Source: Azohydromonas aeria (lineage in GTDB: Bacteria > Pseudomonadota > Gammaproteobacteria > Burkholderiales > Burkholderiaceae_C). Taken from it: 64,000 nucleotides of DNA. Below, piece by piece: positions 45,153 through 53,480 of this stretch. The stretch's first letter is position 1. Every line of letters starts with the position of its first letter. The notes under the pieces were generated by a model. That model saw nothing but the letters and a program-made list of their open reading frames with translations, made no database searches and was not told where the DNA came from. Both the position numbers and the translations under genes were made by a program. The DNA lies in the NCBI RefSeq assembly GCF_009760915.1, contig NZ_VIDQ01000003.1, positions 62,001-126,000 on the forward strand, written 5' to 3'.

Positions 45153-46003
45153 CGCCGCGTCTCCAGCGTGTCGCGCCAGGCCAGCCAGCGCCGCTCCAGC
45201 GCAGCCATGCCGCCGTCGCTGAGCTTGCCCAGCAGCGCCAGCAGCACGATGGCCGCGAGGACGATGTCGGCGCGGCCGGTTTCGCGCCCGTCGGTGAGCA
45301 GGTAGCCCAGTCCGCGCGTGGCGGCGATCAGCTCTGCGGCGACCATGAACATCCAGGCCAGGCTCAAGCCGTTGCGCAGGCCCGTCATCACCGCGGGCAG
45401 GGCGGCGGGCAGCAGCACGCGGCGCACCAGCGCCGGGCCGCCAAGGCCCGACATGCGCGCCACCTCGATCAGCTTGCGGTCCACGTCGCGCAGCCCCGAG
45501 GCCACGCCCATGTAGACCGGGAAGAAGGCGCCGATGGCGATCAGCGCCACCTTCGCCCCCTCGTCGATGCCCAGCCACAGCAGCAGCAGCGGCACCCAGG
45601 CCAGCGACGGGATCGCGCGCAGCGCCTGGAAGGCCGGGTCGATCAGCGCCTCGGCCCGGGCCGACAGCCCCACCAGCGCGCCCAGCGGCACGGCCAGGCC
45701 CGCGCCCAGCGCGAATCCCGCCGCCACGCGCAGCGTGCTGGCCAGCAGGTGCGCGCCCAGGCCGCGCTCGAACAGCTCGCCCAGCGTGCGCACGATGGCC
45801 GAGGGCGGCGGCAGCAGGTGCGCCGGCATCCAGCCGGCACGCACCACGGCTTCAACCGCCGCCAGCAGCGCCAGCGGCAGCAGCAGGCCCAGCCAGCGCG
45901 GTGGGCGGGAGCGCGCCGCCGACGAGGGAGAGTCTTGCCGCGGCGCATCGGCCGCCGCCAGGCGCGGTGCCGCGGCCGGCACGGCCGGGTCGAGCGACGA
46001 CAT
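45149..46003 (-). CDS. ssuC: SsuC-like ABC permease
   Basis: 284 residues from the ATG at 46003; a longer frame to 46072 lies inside the binding protein gene. A Pro/Ala-rich N-terminus is followed by six membrane segments, with the conserved GGPALVRRVLLPAALPAVMTGLRNGLSLAWMFMVAAEL of SsuC/TauC permeases. It forms the channel of the SsuABC set and is coupled to the ATPase gene. Confidence 0.92.
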   Translation of the reverse strand: MSSLDPAVPAAAPRLAAADAPRQDSPSSAARSRPPRWLGLLLPLALLAAVEAVVRAGWMPAHLLPPPSAIVRTLGELFERGLGAHLLASTLRVAAGFALGAGLAVPLGALVGLSARAEALIDPAFQALRAIPSLAWVPLLLLWLGIDEGAKVALIAIGAFFPVYMGVASGLRDVDRKLIEVARMSGLGGPALVRRVLLPAALPAVMTGLRNGLSLAWMFMVAAELIAATRGLGYLLTDGRETGRADIVLAAIVLLALLGKLSDGGMAALERRWLAWRDTLETRR

Positions 46004-46007
46004 CGCT

Positions 46008-46982
46008 TCAGGCCGCCGCGCCGGCCAGGCCGCGTGCGAACTGCGTGTCCACCAGCGCCGCGATGGCGGCATTCACGTCGGTGCCCGGCCTGACGAGCTG
46101 CTCGTCGATCAGGATCGGCGCGGCCGCCCTGAGCGCCTGCACGTGCTCGGCGCCGGGCTGCGGGTTGCTCAAGTCCGTGCGCAGCTTCAGTTGCAGCAGC
46201 GCCACCTCCAGGCTGACCTTGGCCTCCTCGGAGAGGATGCGCGCCGCCCCGGTGGTGTTGGCCTGCACCCAGCGCCGCGCGCGCTCGTACTGCGCGATGA
46301 CCTTCTTCAGCGTCTCCGGGTGGCGGTTGATGAACTCCTCGCGCGCATTGAGGAAGCCGTAGGTATTGAAGGCCACGTTGCGGTAGAGCAGCCGCGAGCC
46401 GGCGTCGAGCTCGCTGGCGGCCATGAGCGGGTCCAGCCCGGCCCAGGCATCGACGCGCCCCTGCTCCAGCGCCGTGCGCCCGTCGGCATGCTGCAGCGCC
46501 ACGTGCTCGATGTCGCCGCGCTTGAGGCCCGCGGTGTGCAGCGCGCGCAGCAGGAAGAGGTACGGGTCGGTGCCCTTGGTGGCCGCGACCTTCCTGCCCT
46601 TCAGGTCGGCCAGGGTGCGGATCGGCGAGTCGCGGCGCACCACCAGCGCTGTCCATTCCGGCCGGGAAAAAATGTAGGGCGCGCGGATCGGGTTGCCGTT
46701 GGCGCGCGCGAGCAGCGCGGCCAGGCCGGCGCTGGAGCCGACGTCCACGCTGTTGCCGGCCAGGTACTCCAGCGCGCGGTTGCTGCCGGCGCTGAAGACC
46801 CAGCGCACCGCCGTGCCGTCGGCCTTGAAAGCCTCCTCCAGCCAGCCGAAGCGGCGCAGCACCAGGCTGGTGGGCGAGTAGTAAGCGTAGTCCAGGCGCA
46901 GCTCGCGCGGCGGCTCGGCCGCGCGCAGCGTGGCGGGGAGGGCCAGCGCGGCAGCGCCTTGCAAAAGGGATCGGCGTCTCAT
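46008..46982 (-). CDS. ssuA: SsuA-like sulfonate binding protein
   Basis: 324 residues with a twin-Arg-containing leader (MRRRSLLQGAAALALPATLRAAE). The mature chain shows LRLDYAYYSPTSLVLRRFGWLEEAF, NRALEYLAGNSVDVGSSAGLAAL and LKGRKVAATKGTDPYLFLLRAL, a clear aliphatic-sulfonate-binding pattern. It is the first gene of the minus-strand SsuABC set and divergent from the TauD-like gene across about 290 bases. Confidence 0.9.
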   Translation of the reverse strand: MRRRSLLQGAAALALPATLRAAEPPRELRLDYAYYSPTSLVLRRFGWLEEAFKADGTAVRWVFSAGSNRALEYLAGNSVDVGSSAGLAALLARANGNPIRAPYIFSRPEWTALVVRRDSPIRTLADLKGRKVAATKGTDPYLFLLRALHTAGLKRGDIEHVALQHADGRTALEQGRVDAWAGLDPLMAASELDAGSRLLYRNVAFNTYGFLNAREEFINRHPETLKKVIAQYERARRWVQANTTGAARILSEEAKVSLEVALLQLKLRTDLSNPQPGAEHVQALRAAAPILIDEQLVRPGTDVNAAIAALVDTQFARGLAGAAA

Positions 46983-47269
46983 GGCGGTTCTTCGGGCTTG
47001 GTGAGGAAGGCAGGGGGCTTCGGCTGCAGGCTGGACAGAGATGACCGATGCGTTGGCAACGGCATGTGCAGGCCGCGTCCCGTGATGCTATTGACGCCGC
47101 CTGGTGCGGATAACGAACGAAATGGCAGAAGCTCATACCGGCCGCCGGGCGGCCCTGGCGCTGCCGGCCGCAACTGCACAAAGCAACGAACGACATTCGG
47201 GATGCTTCGTTCCGTCCACGGAAGGCGCTTCCTAGACTGCCTCGCATCCCAGCCGTCTCGTTGCATTGC
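46983..47269. promoter_or_regulatory. Divergent promoter region between SsuA and TauD-type operons
   Basis: About 287 bases between start codons on opposite strands, less GC-rich than the genes. It should hold both promoters of two sulfur-source operons and is a natural target for a CysB/Cbl-like regulator. No definite hexamers or dyad could be assigned. Confidence 0.4.
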
Positions 47270-48136
47270 ATGTCATCGTCATCAGCATTCGAAGTCCGTC
47301 CCCTTGCCGGCCCGTTGGGCGCCGAAGTGCTGGGGCTGGACCTGTCACAGCCCTTGTCCGACGCGGGATTCGCACGCCTGCACCGCGCCCACCTCGACCA
47401 CCACGTGCTCGTCATCCGCGACCAGCACGCGCTCACACCGGCGCAGCAGGTGGCGCTGAGCGCGCGCTTCGGCCCGCTGCAGCGTCACGTACTCAAGCAG
47501 TTCGCGCTGCCCGGGCATCCCGAGGTGCTAGTGGTGTCGAACATCGTCGAGAACGGCCAGCCCATCGGCCTGGGCGACGCCGGCCACTTCTGGCATTCGG
47601 ACCTGTCCTACAAGCCGCGGCCCAGCCTGGGCTCGTTCCTGCACGCGCAGGAGCTGCCTGCCGAGGGCGGCGACACGCTCTTCGCCAACCAGCACCTGGC
47701 GTATGAAACGCTGCCCGCGCGGCTGAAGGACGCCGTGGCCGGGCGCTTCGCCGAGCACTGGTACCTGGCGCGCTATGCCGAGCTGCAGCAGCGCAGCCCC
47801 TGGCGCCCCAACCTCACGCCGGAGCAGGTCGCCGAGGTGCCGCCGGCCGTGCACCCGGTCGTGCGCACCCATCCCGAGAACGGCCGCCCCGCGCTCTTCG
47901 TCAGCGAGCACTTCACGACCCGCGTGCTCGGCCTGCCCGACCACGAGAGCCGCGCGCTGCTCGACGAACTCTTCCGCCACGGCACGCAGCCCGAGCTGGT
48001 GTACCGGCACCGCTGGCGCGCGGGCGACCTGGTGTTCTGGGACAACCGCTCGGTGCTGCACCTGGCCGCCGGCTGCCCGGCCGGGCAGCGCCGGCGCCTC
48101 TACCGCACCACCATCGAGGGCGACGTGCCGGCTTGA
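47270..48136 (+). CDS. TauD/TfdA-family 2-oxoglutarate dioxygenase
   Basis: 288 residues from the second ATG (47270); an earlier ATG at 47261 adds three residues. The iron ligands are seen as FWHSDLSY (HxD) and a C-terminal H in NRSVLHLA; the arginine for 2-oxoglutarate lies in RRRLYRTTIEG. N-terminal EVRPLAGPLGAEVLGLDL is typical of taurine dioxygenase relatives. It would release sulfite from a sulfonate or hydroxylate an organosulfur compound. Heads a plus-strand operon with a binding protein, ATPase and permease, so the substrate is likely what these import. Confidence 0.87.
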   Translation: MSSSSAFEVRPLAGPLGAEVLGLDLSQPLSDAGFARLHRAHLDHHVLVIRDQHALTPAQQVALSARFGPLQRHVLKQFALPGHPEVLVVSNIVENGQPIGLGDAGHFWHSDLSYKPRPSLGSFLHAQELPAEGGDTLFANQHLAYETLPARLKDAVAGRFAEHWYLARYAELQQRSPWRPNLTPEQVAEVPPAVHPVVRTHPENGRPALFVSEHFTTRVLGLPDHESRALLDELFRHGTQPELVYRHRWRAGDLVFWDNRSVLHLAAGCPAGQRRRLYRTTIEGDVPA

Positions 48137-48193
48137 CGCCTGGCCGATGCGCCCGCAACCACCCTGCCTGCAATCTCCGCCGTCGAAACCCCC

Positions 48194-49204
48194 ATGACAA
48201 AGATATTCCACCGCCTGGCCGCGCTGGGCCTGGCCGGCCTGCTGGCCCTGGGCACCGCCGGCGCCCGCGCCGAAGGGCAGATCCGCATCGCCGACCAGTT
48301 CGGCATCGTCTACCTCCTGCTCGACGTCGCCAAGGACCAGAAGCTCATCGAGAAGCATGGCAAGGCGCAGGGCCTGGACATCACGGTGTCGCAGGTGACG
48401 CTCTCCGGAGGCCCGGCCATGAACGACGCGCTGCTGTCGGGCTCGCTCGACGTCGCCGCCGCCGGCGTCGGCCCGCTGCTCACGCTGTGGGACCGCACGC
48501 TGGGCAAGCAGAACGTGCGCGGCGTGGCCTCACTGGGCAATTTTCCCTACTACCTCGTCAGCACCAACCCGGCGGTGAAAACCATCGCCGACTTCGGCGA
48601 CAAGGACCGCATCGCGCTGCCGGCGGTGGGCGTGTCGGTGCAGTCGCGCATCCTGCAGATGGCCGCGGCCAGGACCTGGGGCGACGCGCAGTTCGCGAAG
48701 CTCGACCGGATCAGCGTCGCGCTGCCGCATCCCGAGGCCACGGCCGCGCTGATCAAGGGAGGCACCGAGATCACGGCGCATTTCGGCAACCCGCCGTTCC
48801 AGGAACAGACGCTGGCCGCCAACCCGGCCGCGCGCGTGGTGCTCAAGAGCTACGACGTGCTCGGCGGCCCGGCCTCGGCCACCGTGCTCTACACGACGGA
48901 GAAGTTCCGCAGCGAGAACCCGAGAACCTATAGAGCCTTCACCGCCGCGCTGGCCGAGGCCGCGCAGTGGATCGCCGCCAACCCCGAGGCCGCGGCCGAC
49001 CTTTTCCTGCGCGTCAACAAGAGCAAGGTGGACCGCCAGCTGGTGCTGGGCATCGTCAAGAGCCCGGAAGTGCAGTTCAAGCTCGCGCCGCAGAACACCT
49101 TCGCCCTGGCCGAGTTCATGCACCGTGTCGGCGCCATCAAGAACAAGCCCGCGTCCGCGCGCGACTACTTCTTTGACGACCCGCACAACGCGGGCGCGAA
49201 CTGA
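48194..49204 (+). CDS. Sulfonate/taurine-type ABC binding protein
   Basis: 336 residues with a signal peptide ending at GARAEG. The mature chain has IRIADQFGIVYLLLDVAKDQKLIEKHG, GGPAMNDALLSGSLDVAAAGVGPLLTLWD and AAQWIAANPEAAADLFLR, in the NrtA/SsuA/TauA family. It is 57 bases after the TauD-like gene and 23 bases before its ATPase. The compound bound cannot be read from the sequence; the TauD-like neighbour supports a sulfonate. Confidence 0.87.
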   Translation: MTKIFHRLAALGLAGLLALGTAGARAEGQIRIADQFGIVYLLLDVAKDQKLIEKHGKAQGLDITVSQVTLSGGPAMNDALLSGSLDVAAAGVGPLLTLWDRTLGKQNVRGVASLGNFPYYLVSTNPAVKTIADFGDKDRIALPAVGVSVQSRILQMAAARTWGDAQFAKLDRISVALPHPEATAALIKGGTEITAHFGNPPFQEQTLAANPAARVVLKSYDVLGGPASATVLYTTEKFRSENPRTYRAFTAALAEAAQWIAANPEAAADLFLRVNKSKVDRQLVLGIVKSPEVQFKLAPQNTFALAEFMHRVGAIKNKPASARDYFFDDPHNAGAN

Positions 49205-49227
49205 GCCCGGCGCGCAGGAGCCTTCGC

Positions 49228-50019
49228 ATGCAAGCCCCTTCGCCCCAATTGCTGGTGGACGGTGTGAGCCTGGAGTACGCCAGCGGCGCGCGCGTGGTGC
49301 GCGCCACGCACCGCGTCGGCTTCGAGCTGCACGCCGGCGAGCGCCTGGTGCTGCTCGGCCCCTCGGGCTGCGGCAAGTCCTCGCTGCTCAAGGCCATCGG
49401 TGGCTTCATGCGGCCGGTCGAGGGCCGCATCACGCTCGATGGTCGCGAGATCGCCGGCCCCGGGCCGGAGCGCGTGATGGTGTTCCAGGAGTTCGACCAG
49501 CTCCCGCCCTGGAAGACGGTCAGGCAAAACGTGATGTTCCCGCTGCTGGCCTCGAAGCGCGCCGGCCGCGCCGAGGCCGAGGCGCGCGCGCTGCGCGTGC
49601 TGGAGCAGGTGGGCCTGTCGGCCTTCGCCGACGCGCACCCGCACGAGCTCTCCGGCGGCATGAAGCAGCGCGTGGCCATCGCCCGCGCGCTGGCGATGCA
49701 GCCGCGCATCCTGCTCATGGACGAGCCTTTCGCCGCGCTGGACGCGCTCACGCGCCGGCGCATGCAGCAGGAGCTGCTGGCGCTGTGGGCGCAGGTGCGC
49801 TGCGCGCTGGTGTTCGTGACGCACTCGATCGAGGAGGCGCTGGTGGTGGGGCACCGCATCGTGCTGCTGTCACCGCACCCGGGGCGCGTGCGCGCCGAAC
49901 TGCACGCGCACGAGTTCGACCTCTCCAGCGTCGGCGGCGAGGCCTTCCAGGCCCAGGCCCGGCGCATCCATCACCTGCTCTTCGACGAGGACGCGCAACC
50001 CGAGGCCGCCACCGCATGA
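49228..50019 (+). CDS. TauB/SsuB-like ABC ATPase
   Basis: 263 residues, with AGGAG upstream of the ATG at 49228. Walker A GPSGCGKSSLL, the Q-loop region VFQEFDQLPPW, signature LSGGMKQR and Walker B ILLMDEPFAALD are all intact. The stop overlaps the permease start by ATGA. Energises import with the genes on either side. Confidence 0.92.
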   Translation: MQAPSPQLLVDGVSLEYASGARVVRATHRVGFELHAGERLVLLGPSGCGKSSLLKAIGGFMRPVEGRITLDGREIAGPGPERVMVFQEFDQLPPWKTVRQNVMFPLLASKRAGRAEAEARALRVLEQVGLSAFADAHPHELSGGMKQRVAIARALAMQPRILLMDEPFAALDALTRRRMQQELLALWAQVRCALVFVTHSIEEALVVGHRIVLLSPHPGRVRAELHAHEFDLSSVGGEAFQAQARRIHHLLFDEDAQPEAATA

Positions 50020-50987
50020 GTGCCGTACTTCCTTCGCTGCCGCGCCCGGGCGGCTCCGGCGCCGCGCCGGTTGCCGGCACAACCGGCATCGCTGCCGACA
50101 CCGATACCGATACCCGGCCGCTGCCGCTTGACGCGCCGGTGCGCCCGGAAGCCGAGTTCGCGCTGGAGCCTTTCACCGCCGCGCCCGTGGCGCGCACGCT
50201 GCCGTGGACGCGGCGCCTGCGTGACAACGCCTTCATGCGCCGCGCGCTGATCCTGGCGCTGCTGGCGTTGCTGTGGGAGGCGCTGGCGCGCTGGACCGAC
50301 AACGAGCTGCTGCTGCCCACCTTCGCCGCCACGGCCGCGGCCTTTGCCGAGGGGCTGCTCAACGGCGAGCTGCTGGACAAGGCACGCGTGTCGCTGACGC
50401 TGCTGCTGCAGGGCTACGTGCTGGGCATCGTGGCCGCCTTCGCGCTCACGGCGCTGGCCGCGGGCACGCGGCTTGGGCGCGACCTGCTGTCCACGCTCAC
50501 CGCCATGTTCAACCCGCTGCCGGCCATCGCGCTGCTGCCGCTGGCGCTGCTGTGGTTCGGGCTGGGGCGCAACAGCCTGCTGTTCGTGCTGGTGCACGCG
50601 GTGCTGTGGCCGCTGGCGCTGGCCGCGCATGCGGGCTTCCAGAACGTGCCGGAGGTGCTGCGCATGGCCGGGCGCAACTACGGGCTCACGGGGCTGCGGC
50701 TGGTGGTGCACATCCTGATTCCCGCGGCGCTGCCGGCGATCCTGTCGGGGCTGCGCATCGGCTGGGCCTTCGCCTGGCGCACGCTGATCGCGGCGGAGCT
50801 GGTCTTCGGCGCCACCTCGGGCCAGGGCGGGCTGGGCTGGTACGTCTTCCAGAACCGCAATGAGCTCTACACCGACCGCGTCTTCGCCGGCCTGGCCTGC
50901 GTGATCGTGATCGGGCTGGCCATCGAGAGCCTGGTGTTCGCGACGCTGGAGCGGGTGACCGTGCGGCGCTGGGGGGCGGTGCGCTGA
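50016..50987 (+). CDS. TauC/SsuC-like ABC permease
   Basis: 323 residues from the ATG at 50016. A hydrophilic N-terminus of about 70 residues, rich in Pro, Ala and Asp (with a TDTDT run), precedes six membrane segments. The conserved loop reads LRMAGRNYGLTGLRLVVHILIPAALPAILSGLRIGWAFAWRTLIAAEL. The N-terminus is longer than usual for the family. It ends the plus-strand operon and is convergent with the SoxYZ-like gene. Confidence 0.92.
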   Translation: MSAVLPSLPRPGGSGAAPVAGTTGIAADTDTDTRPLPLDAPVRPEAEFALEPFTAAPVARTLPWTRRLRDNAFMRRALILALLALLWEALARWTDNELLLPTFAATAAAFAEGLLNGELLDKARVSLTLLLQGYVLGIVAAFALTALAAGTRLGRDLLSTLTAMFNPLPAIALLPLALLWFGLGRNSLLFVLVHAVLWPLALAAHAGFQNVPEVLRMAGRNYGLTGLRLVVHILIPAALPAILSGLRIGWAFAWRTLIAAELVFGATSGQGGLGWYVFQNRNELYTDRVFAGLACVIVIGLAIESLVFATLERVTVRRWGAVR

Positions 50988-51081
50988 GGGCAGCTCTCGA
51001 AGCGGTGCCCACGGGGGCTCCGCTCGGCGGCGCGTCCTGCGGGCGGCCGCCAGGAGCGCCGCGCCAGGCACTGCGCTTCGC

Positions 51082-51876
51082 TCAAGCGACGGAGGTCTCG
51101 TCCGTTCGGCTCGCGCCGCGGTTGTCGCGCCAGGTGATCGCCAGCCGGTCACCGGCCTTCGCACCCTTGAGCTGGAACTGGAGGAGCGGGTTGCGCGAGA
51201 CGCCCGGTCCCCATTGGGCGGCGAACACCGGGCGGCCGTTCAGCGTGGCGCCGACGTCCGTGATGTGCCACGCCGGCACCAGCTTGCCGGCGCCATCGCG
51301 GCGCTGGCCGCTTTCCATGTCGTGCGTCATCAGCACCCGCACCAAGGCCCCGGACGCCCTTGCCTGGGCCCGGATGCGGCTCGGCTCGGAAGCCGGCGTG
51401 GCCGTGGTGGCGGTGCCGCCGGACCCGAGGCAGCCGCCGAGGGTGACCTTGACCTCGCGGCGAGCGATGAACGACCGGCCGTCCTGCGTGATCGCCACGG
51501 CGGCCACGCCGGAGGTCTCGCTCATCTTCACCTTCAGCGCGAAGGCCGGCTCGACGCCATCGCTCACCTCGAAGCGGCTGACCAGCAGCGTCGGATTGCG
51601 CTCCACCAGCAACAGCAGTTGGCGCACGTCGGCCAGCGTGGAGGCCAGCGACAGCGACACGGCGGCGCCGTCCTCGGCGATCTCCGGGCCCTGGATCGTG
51701 ACCTCGCGGCTCTCCACGGGCGGGGAGCCGCCGAACGCGCGCACCGCCTCCGCGGCGGTGCGCGCGTCGAAACCGCTTCTACCGGCTGCATGCACCCGGG
51801 AAGAAAGCGACCCGACCATGGGACCCATGGCCAACCAACTCAAGGACGTCCCGAGGAAACGACGGCGGTGTTGCAT
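51082..51876 (-). CDS. Fused SoxY-SoxZ-type thiosulfate carrier protein
   Basis: 264 residues from the ATG at 51876; an in-frame ATG at 51891 is an alternative. A twin-Arg-like leader (MQHRRRFLGTSLSW) points to Tat export. Residues about 40-150 resemble SoxY, ending in the sulfur-carrying loop LGGCLGSGG with Cys149, followed by a linker and a SoxZ-like beta domain (about 165-264). In most SoxY the swinging arm is a C-terminal GGCGG; here a Leu replaces the Gly after Cys and the arm is internal. It would carry sulfane sulfur in the periplasm. It is divergent from the YeeE/YedE gene. Family certain, variation genuine, activity unproved. Confidence 0.86.
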   Translation of the reverse strand: MQHRRRFLGTSLSWLAMGPMVGSLSSRVHAAGRSGFDARTAAEAVRAFGGSPPVESREVTIQGPEIAEDGAAVSLSLASTLADVRQLLLLVERNPTLLVSRFEVSDGVEPAFALKVKMSETSGVAAVAITQDGRSFIARREVKVTLGGCLGSGGTATTATPASEPSRIRAQARASGALVRVLMTHDMESGQRRDGAGKLVPAWHITDVGATLNGRPVFAAQWGPGVSRNPLLQFQLKGAKAGDRLAITWRDNRGASRTDETSVA

Positions 51877-51945
51877 GCGTTCATTTTCCATCAAGGGGTC
51901 GGACCCCGTGCGATCATCGTCCGCCTGCCATTGCCTTGTTCATCC

Positions 51946-53127
51946 ATGAACGCCGACGCCGATATCGACGTCCTCGCCCGCTGGGTGGTCTGGGGGGGAT
52001 TCCTGCTGGGACTGCTGCTCGGTGCCGTGGGCCAGTCCACGCGCTTTTGCGTGCGCGGCGCGATCGCGGACTGGGCGGGGGCACGCCGCCCGGGCCGGTT
52101 GCTGGCCTGGCTGCTCGCCGTCGCGGTGGCTGCCGCGTGCGTCCAGTCCTTGATCGCGCTCGGCGCCTTCGATGCCAGCCGCACCCTGGCCTGGAGCCAG
52201 CGGCTTCCCTGGCTGTCTTGCGCCGTCGGCGGGCTGCTGTTCGGCTTCGGGATGATGCTCGGCGGCGGCTGCCCGCAGCGCAATCTCGTGAAGACGGGTT
52301 CGGGCGACCTGCGCGCACTGGTGACGCTGCTGGTGACCGCGGTGGCGGCCCTCATGACGTTGCGCGGCGTGTTTGCGCCGTGGCGCGCCAACACGCTCGA
52401 CGCCGCGGCGCTGGCGCTGGCTGGGCCGCAGGACCTCGGCTCCCTGGCCGGGCGCGCGGGTGGCGACCCCGGGCTGGTGCGCTTCGTCGCCGTGGCCGCG
52501 CTGGTCGCCATCGTGCTCGGATGGGGCTGGCGGCGGCGCGCCGCCATCGCGGCTTCGCACTGGATCGGGGGCGTCGCGGTGGGCATGCTGGTGGCCGCGG
52601 CGTTCCTGTTGACCGGGCAACTTGGTTTCGTCGCGGAGCACCCGCAGACCCTGGAGCCGGGCTGGGTGGGCACGCAGTCGAACCGTCCGGAAGGGCTGAG
52701 CTTCGTCGCCCCGCTCGCGCACGGGCTGGATCTGCTGACGCTGTGGACCGACCGCGGCACGGTGGCCACTTTCGGCGTGACGCTGGGCGTGGGCGTGCTG
52801 CTCGGCAGCTTCGCTTCGGCAAGCATGCGGCGCGAGTGCCGGCTGCAGGGCTTCACCGACGCGCGCGAACTGGCGCTGCATCTCGCGGGCGGCCTGCTCA
52901 TGGGCTTCGGCGGCATCACGGCGCTGGGTTGCACCCTGGGCAACGGCGTCACGGGGCTGGCCCTGCTGTCCGTGGGTGCGCTGCTCGCCACCGCCGGGAT
53001 CGTGGCCGGGGCGCTGCTGGCCATCCGGTTGCGGTTGCACCATGAGGGATATACAGGCGTTGCGCAGCCGAATTCTCATAAGCATATGACGCCGGCCGGG
53101 ATTGAGAGGGTCGCAAGCGAACCGTAG
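51946..53127 (+). CDS. YeeE/YedE-family sulfur transporter (TsuA-like)
   Basis: 393 residues with about eight or more membrane segments. Three cysteines sit in the conserved family positions: STRFCVRGA near the start, MLGGGCPQRNLVKTGSGDLRAL in the middle and ALGCTLGNGVTGLALL near the end. In the TsuA branch these cysteines relay thiosulfate across the membrane by transient contacts. It is divergent from SoxYZ and 30 bases before a small cytochrome, so it likely moves thiosulfate or sulfane sulfur for this group. Confidence 0.9.
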   Translation: MNADADIDVLARWVVWGGFLLGLLLGAVGQSTRFCVRGAIADWAGARRPGRLLAWLLAVAVAAACVQSLIALGAFDASRTLAWSQRLPWLSCAVGGLLFGFGMMLGGGCPQRNLVKTGSGDLRALVTLLVTAVAALMTLRGVFAPWRANTLDAAALALAGPQDLGSLAGRAGGDPGLVRFVAVAALVAIVLGWGWRRRAAIAASHWIGGVAVGMLVAAAFLLTGQLGFVAEHPQTLEPGWVGTQSNRPEGLSFVAPLAHGLDLLTLWTDRGTVATFGVTLGVGVLLGSFASASMRRECRLQGFTDARELALHLAGGLLMGFGGITALGCTLGNGVTGLALLSVGALLATAGIVAGALLAIRLRLHHEGYTGVAQPNSHKHMTPAGIERVASEP

Positions 53128-53157
53128 AGTGCTGCGACCATTCACGAAGGAGGAGCC

Positions 53158-53469
53158 ATGAGAAAACTCTGGACGGCGCTGGCGCTGGCATGCGCCTGGC
53201 CCGCCGCGGGGCTTGCCCAGACTGCCGAACGCCTGCATGTCGGCAGCCTGGCCGCGACCTGCGCGAACTGCCACGGCACCCAGGGCCGTGCCGTGCCGGG
53301 CACCAGCATGCCGCCCCTGGCGGGCGTGCCTCGCGAAGAGCTCCTGGCGCAGCTGCAGGCGTTCAAGGCGGGCAGCCGGCCCGCGACGATCATGCACCAG
53401 CTGGCCAAGGGCTACAGCGACGCGCAGCTCGAGCAGATTGCCGCCTACTTCGCGGCCCAGCCCCGTTGA
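53158..53469 (+). CDS. Small c-type cytochrome, sulfide dehydrogenase FccA-like subunit
   Basis: 103 residues with signal peptide (to about 20), one heme site CANCH (C35, C38, H39) and a probable axial methionine in TSMPPLAG. The remainder, YSDAQLEQIAAYFAAQPR, is typical of class I cytochromes. An AGGAGGAGCC precedes the ATG. The FccB flavoprotein gene starts 11 bases after its stop, so the two probably form a flavocytochrome c sulfide dehydrogenase, with this as the electron-accepting subunit in the periplasm. Confidence 0.92.
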   Translation: MRKLWTALALACAWPAAGLAQTAERLHVGSLAATCANCHGTQGRAVPGTSMPPLAGVPREELLAQLQAFKAGSRPATIMHQLAKGYSDAQLEQIAAYFAAQPR

Positions 53470-53480
53470 GGAACATCGCC